The notes below the pieces were generated by a model. It ran no database searches and was not told the origin of the DNA. It worked only from the letters and a program-made list of their open reading frames with translations. Both the position numbers and the translations under genes were made by a program. Shown piece by piece: positions 31,656-34,668 of a stretch of 34,668 nt of DNA. The first letter of the stretch is position 1. Each line of letters starts with the position of its first letter. Source of the stretch: an uncultured Clostridia bacterium (GTDB taxonomy: Bacteria; Bacillota; Clostridia; Christensenellales; Borkfalkiaceae); assembly GCA_946540675.1 (NCBI GenBank), contig CAMNIW010000002.1, positions 1 to 34,668 of the forward strand. The letters are read 5' to 3'.

Positions 31656-32548
31656 AAAGCGGAACGGTAGCGGTAGTAGGAAGGGCGAACGCGGGCAAAT
31701 CCACGCTCGTGAACGTTCTCGTCGGCGAAAAGGTGGCGATAGTTTCGCCAAAACCGCAAACGACGAGAGACAGGATATACGGGGTGCTGACCGATAAGGA
31801 TTATCAGATAGTATTCGAAGACACCCCGGGGGTATATAAGGCGAAAAACGCGCTCAATTCGAGAATGCAGCGTTCGGCGGAGACCACGGCAAAGGAGACC
31901 GACGTGGTCTTATTCGTTGTCGACGGTCACGAAGGCATAAGGGAAGAAGACGTCGCGCTTTGTAAGAAGTTCGCTTCGCTCGGCGCGCCGACGATAGTCG
32001 CGCTCACCAAAACCGACATTATGCCGAAAGAGAACATACCCGAAAATCTCGTCAGGTTCGGCGGAATAGAAGGCGTTTCGGAGATAATACCCGTTTCGGC
32101 GAGAAAGGGCAGGAAAATGAAAGAACTCCTGTCGCTCATAGTAAGTTATCTCCCGGAAGGCGATTACGTGTTCGACCCGAACGCCGTCTCGGACAAATCC
32201 GAAAAGTTTATGATAGGCGAGATAATGCGCGAAAAGATATTGCTCCGATACGAAAAGGAGATACCGCACGGCGTCGCCGTCAGGGTCAATTCTTTCGAGA
32301 AGAAGCAAAACGGCGTATACGACGTAAATCTCGACATAATTTGCGAAAGGCAAAATCATAAGGCTATAATCATAGGCAAACAGGGCAGGGCGTTAAGGGA
32401 AGTAAATACCTTTGCGAGAGAAGCGATGGAAAAATTTCTCGGAGCCAAGGTCTTTCTGACGACGTACGTCGTGGTCAAGGAAAACTGGCGCGACGACCCC
32501 GCTCTCCTTAAAGAATACGGTTATTCCGAAGAAAATCTCGGGATATAG
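31652..32548 (+). CDS. era: GTPase Era
   Basis: 298 aa (301 in E. coli and B. subtilis). The G motifs are G1 GRANAGKSTLVN, G2 around KPQTTRDRIYG, G3 DTPGVY and G4 TKTD. The C-terminal KH domain (about 200-285) has IIGKQGRALREVNTFAREAM and binds the 16S rRNA 3' end, the substrate of the ybeY neighbour. Translation is coupled through ATGA. It is followed by the tiny yqzL and recO genes. Confidence 0.97.
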   Translation: MKSGTVAVVGRANAGKSTLVNVLVGEKVAIVSPKPQTTRDRIYGVLTDKDYQIVFEDTPGVYKAKNALNSRMQRSAETTAKETDVVLFVVDGHEGIREEDVALCKKFASLGAPTIVALTKTDIMPKENIPENLVRFGGIEGVSEIIPVSARKGRKMKELLSLIVSYLPEGDYVFDPNAVSDKSEKFMIGEIMREKILLRYEKEIPHGVAVRVNSFEKKQNGVYDVNLDIICERQNHKAIIIGKQGRALREVNTFAREAMEKFLGAKVFLTTYVVVKENWRDDPALLKEYGYSEENLGI

Positions 32549-32581
32549 TATAAACGTCGTCGGGTTTCGCATACTTGCGTT

Positions 32582-32680
32582 ATGAAAGACGTAAAAAAAG
32601 CCGCTTGGAAACTGTTTGAAAAGACCGGAAATACGGGCTACTATATGCTGTATAAAAAACTCTGCGATAAGGGCGGCTGA
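32582..32680 (+). CDS. yqzL: YqzL-like small protein
   Basis: 32 aa, not in the ORF track. The product is MKDVKKAAWKLFEKTGNTGY... ending in CDKGG. The pattern of Trp followed by a Phe-x-x-TG turn and YMLYKKL resembles the YqzL family, which lies at the same place between era and recO in B. subtilis and many Firmicutes. Function is unknown. The ribosome binding site is poor, so translation efficiency is uncertain. Position gives most of the confidence. Confidence 0.75.
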   Translation: MKDVKKAAWKLFEKTGNTGYYMLYKKLCDKGG

Positions 32681-32698
32681 TAGCCGACGGGAGACAAT

Positions 32699-33415
32699 AT
32701 GACCGAAAAAGTAAACGGGATAACGGTTTTTACCGTCAATTACAAAGACAGCGACAAGATCCTTACCCTGTTTACGCTCGAAAAGGGCAAGATAACGGCT
32801 AACGCAAAAGGCGTGAGAAAGGCGAACGCCAAGTGCAAGCCGGTATCCGAGCCTTTTTGTTTTGCCGAAATAATGCTCGCGGAGAAGTCGGGGAGATACA
32901 CGGTGACCGAAGTAAATTCCTTCGACTCGTTTTACCCGATACGGCTCGATCTCAGAAAGTACTACGCCGGTATGACCGCGCTCGAATTTACCGACGCCTT
33001 TATGCAGGACGGTATGGAAGACCCCGACCACTTCGTGCTTTTGGCGGAGTTTCTCAAAGACCTGTCTTACGGCGACGGCGACGCGAAGGACAAACTCGCG
33101 GAGTTTTTGTATTCGGCGGTAAACCAAAGCGGTTACAGTATGGCGTTAAGCGTTTGCGGACGCTGCGGAAAAGAGATAAAGGACAGAGTTTTTTTGTCGG
33201 TAAAGGACGGGTACTGCGTTTGCGACGAGTGCAGAAAGACGGGCGAAGGCGAGTTTTCGTACGACACTTACAAATATCTCAAAGCCCTGTGCGACGGACT
33301 TGCTTTAAGTCACGACGAAGACTGCGCGAACAACGCTCTTAAATTTTTCGGATATTACGTGAGCAAGGTTTCGGGAGTAAATCTCAAATGCCTTACCACT
33401 CTTATAGAATTATAA
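32699..33415 (+). CDS. recO: DNA repair protein RecO
   Basis: 238 aa (255 in B. subtilis). RecO loads RecA with RecR and anneals single strands. The N-terminal OB fold includes GITVFTVNYKDSDKILTLFT and KITANAKGVRK. The zinc finger has C-x2-C (CGRCGKE, about 153) and C-x2-C (CVCDECRK, about 176). The ribosome binding site is gggaga. It lies 18 nt after yqzL, in the order era-yqzL-recO conserved across Firmicutes. Confidence 0.95.
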   Translation: MTEKVNGITVFTVNYKDSDKILTLFTLEKGKITANAKGVRKANAKCKPVSEPFCFAEIMLAEKSGRYTVTEVNSFDSFYPIRLDLRKYYAGMTALEFTDAFMQDGMEDPDHFVLLAEFLKDLSYGDGDAKDKLAEFLYSAVNQSGYSMALSVCGRCGKEIKDRVFLSVKDGYCVCDECRKTGEGEFSYDTYKYLKALCDGLALSHDEDCANNALKFFGYYVSKVSGVNLKCLTTLIEL

Positions 33416-33431
33416 AAACGGAGAAAACGCT

Positions 33432-34668
33432 ATGACAAGTGAAGAAGTTTTCGGCAAGAAAGCGAGATGGACGGAATTTCCCGAAGATCTCGGTCTTCCG
33501 CTTATCAGGAAAAAATTTCATATAGAAAAGAAGAGCAAAGCCACTCTCACGATATGCGGGCTCGGCTTTTTCGAAGCGTACTTAAACGGCAAAAGAGTGT
33601 CGGAAGACTACCTGAAACCGTGTTTTTCGGATTATTCTTACCGCGATTCCGGCAAGTTCGCCTATCCGCTTCCCGGTGAAGAAGGCGGACACAGGGCGTA
33701 CGTCTGCCGCTATGAAGTCGGAAACCTTTTGGCGGACGGGGAAAACGCGCTTGCGGTAATAGTCGCGGGCGGTTGGTACACTCAGAGAGAGAAACACGAC
33801 GAAGGTTACGTAAATTTCGGAGAAAAGGTAAAACTTTGCTTTTCGCTTGCGACCGAAAACGGCGAAGAGATATATTCCGACAAGACTCTCAGGTACGTGC
33901 CGTCGCACATAAAGAAAAGTAATATATACTTCGGCGAAACGGTCGATTACGGCGAATACGCGGAAGAATATTTCCTGCCTTCTTACGACGACGGGGAGTG
34001 GGAAACCGCTACGGAAGTCGACTTTTCGACGCCGCTGTATATTCAGGACGTCCCCTGCGACAGGGTGACCGCGACGATCGTTCCCCAAAAGATATTCTCG
34101 TCGGAAAAATACGACCTGTACGACGTCGGCAAAAACGTCACCGGCTGGGTGAGCGTAAAGGGCACGGGAACGGTGATCCTTCGTCACGCCGAAAACGTTG
34201 TCGGGAGCGATCTTGATTTCCGCTCTATCGGATTCGGGGAGCAAAAGGACGTCTATATCGGACTTAAAGACGGCATAGTCGCCCACCCGACTTTCAGGTG
34301 GGATTCCTTCCGCTATTTCAAGGTCGAAGGAAACGTTACCGACGTAAAGGTCGAAGTCTTACATATTCCCTTCAAGGAAAGGTCGTCTTTTTACTGCGAC
34401 GACGAGAATATAAACAAACTGTACGAAGCGTATAAACTCACGCAACTCAACAATATGCACGCCGGTATCCCGTCCGACTGTCCGCACAGGGAAAAACTCG
34501 GCTACACCGCCGACGGGCAACTGATAACCGAATCGGCTCTTTTGTGCTTCGACTGCGATTCGTTTTTCCGCAAGTGGTTTGCGGACATAGTCGACTGTCA
34601 GGACAAAAAGACGGGACACGTACAGCACACCGCGCCGCTTATGGGCGGCGGGGGCGGCCCGGGAGCCT
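33432..34668 (+). CDS. GH78-like alpha-L-rhamnosidase, 5' part (partial)
   Basis: 412 codons are visible and the frame is open to the window edge, so the track omits it. Residues 1-110 form a jelly-roll-like start with ICGLGFFEAYLNGKRVSED, then VIVAGGWYTQREKHDEG. A second beta domain follows, and the catalytic helical domain begins with GIPSDCPHREKLGYTADGQ (near residue 350). This matches the catalytic-region motif of GH78 (DCPxRDERxGWTGDAQ) with Asp and Glu conserved. It would remove rhamnose from plant or bacterial glycans. No signal peptide is seen, so it may act on imported oligosaccharides. It starts 16 nt after recO but looks like an accessory gene. Confidence 0.88.
   Translation, partial: MTSEEVFGKKARWTEFPEDLGLPLIRKKFHIEKKSKATLTICGLGFFEAYLNGKRVSEDYLKPCFSDYSYRDSGKFAYPLPGEEGGHRAYVCRYEVGNLLADGENALAVIVAGGWYTQREKHDEGYVNFGEKVKLCFSLATENGEEIYSDKTLRYVPSHIKKSNIYFGETVDYGEYAEEYFLPSYDDGEWETATEVDFSTPLYIQDVPCDRVTATIVPQKIFSSEKYDLYDVGKNVTGWVSVKGTGTVILRHAENVVGSDLDFRSIGFGEQKDVYIGLKDGIVAHPTFRWDSFRYFKVEGNVTDVKVEVLHIPFKERSSFYCDDENINKLYEAYKLTQLNNMHAGIPSDCPHREKLGYTADGQLITESALLCFDCDSFFRKWFADIVDCQDKKTGHVQHTAPLMGGGGGPGA

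Noticed and set aside
33582-34628. Minus-strand ORFs (33582-34286, 34359-34628) opposite the right-edge gene
   Set aside because: The plus strand is open throughout and encodes a clear GH78-type sequence; the ORF track missed it only because its stop codon lies outside the window.

Overview
The window looks like a chromosomal segment of a spore-forming Gram-positive anaerobe of the class Clostridia, most likely an uncultured gut lineage. I infer this from sporulation genes (spoIIE, spoIVFA, spoIVFB, yqfC, yqfD) beside clostridial-type operons, a T-box, sigma-A style promoters with 17-bp spacers, strong GGAGG-type ribosome binding sites, and frequent AUA isoleucine and AGA/AGG arginine codons. 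No phage, transposon, CRISPR array, tRNA or rRNA was seen. Exact taxonomy cannot be read from this sequence.

Layout. 1-4340: end of a pyrimidine operon (carB end, pyrK, pyrD, pyrF, pyrE, pyrB), closed by a terminator shared with convergent genes. 4343-5390: minus-strand pair of small unknown genes (a 53-aa basic protein and a 3-TM membrane protein) separated by a 76-bp tandem repeat array. 5398-9127: minus-strand spoIIE, then galK. 9178-16575: plus-strand rpsB-tsf-pyrH-frr-uppS-cdsA-dxr-rseP, linking translation, isoprenoid, lipid and membrane proteolysis functions, with two internal hairpins that may act as attenuators. 16645-17379: two small unknown membrane proteins facing each other. 17414-20916: minus-strand pyrR, then metN-metI-metQ (methionine ABC importer) under a tRNA-Met T-box. 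21025-22853: a conserved clostridial protein of unknown function, a small protein predicted to be translated from a leaderless mRNA, and queT under a compact preQ1-I riboswitch. 22913-24066: mscS and a truncated XRE regulator remnant. 24067-25252: a minus-strand Ca/Na-type antiporter under a yybP-ykoY (Mn2+) riboswitch. 25294-25885: Sel1-repeat protein. 25989-33415: spoIVFA-spoIVFB-yqfC-yqfD-phoH-pgpH-ybeY-era-yqzL-recO, a nearly continuous sporulation plus RNA/ribosome maintenance cluster. 33432-end: 5' part of a GH78-like alpha-L-rhamnosidase.

How the genes work together: the pyr genes make UMP, pyrH makes UDP from it, and pyrR (unlinked here) should sense UMP. uppS, cdsA and dxr supply the lipid carrier, CDP-diacylglycerol and isoprenoid precursors. 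spoIIE, spoIVFA/FB and yqfC/D act at successive steps of spore formation. Three riboswitch-class elements (T-box, preQ1-I, yybP-ykoY) sit in about 4.7 kb and each precedes a transporter.

The most unusual items are an aspartate carbamoyltransferase carrying only the zinc module of the regulatory chain, a PgpH-type phosphodiesterase without most of its extracellular domain, the 76-bp repeat array abutting a start codon, a leaderless small gene, and a dispersed terminator repeat beside a gene remnant. I found no clearly new multi-gene defence or metabolic system; most of the window is core genome.
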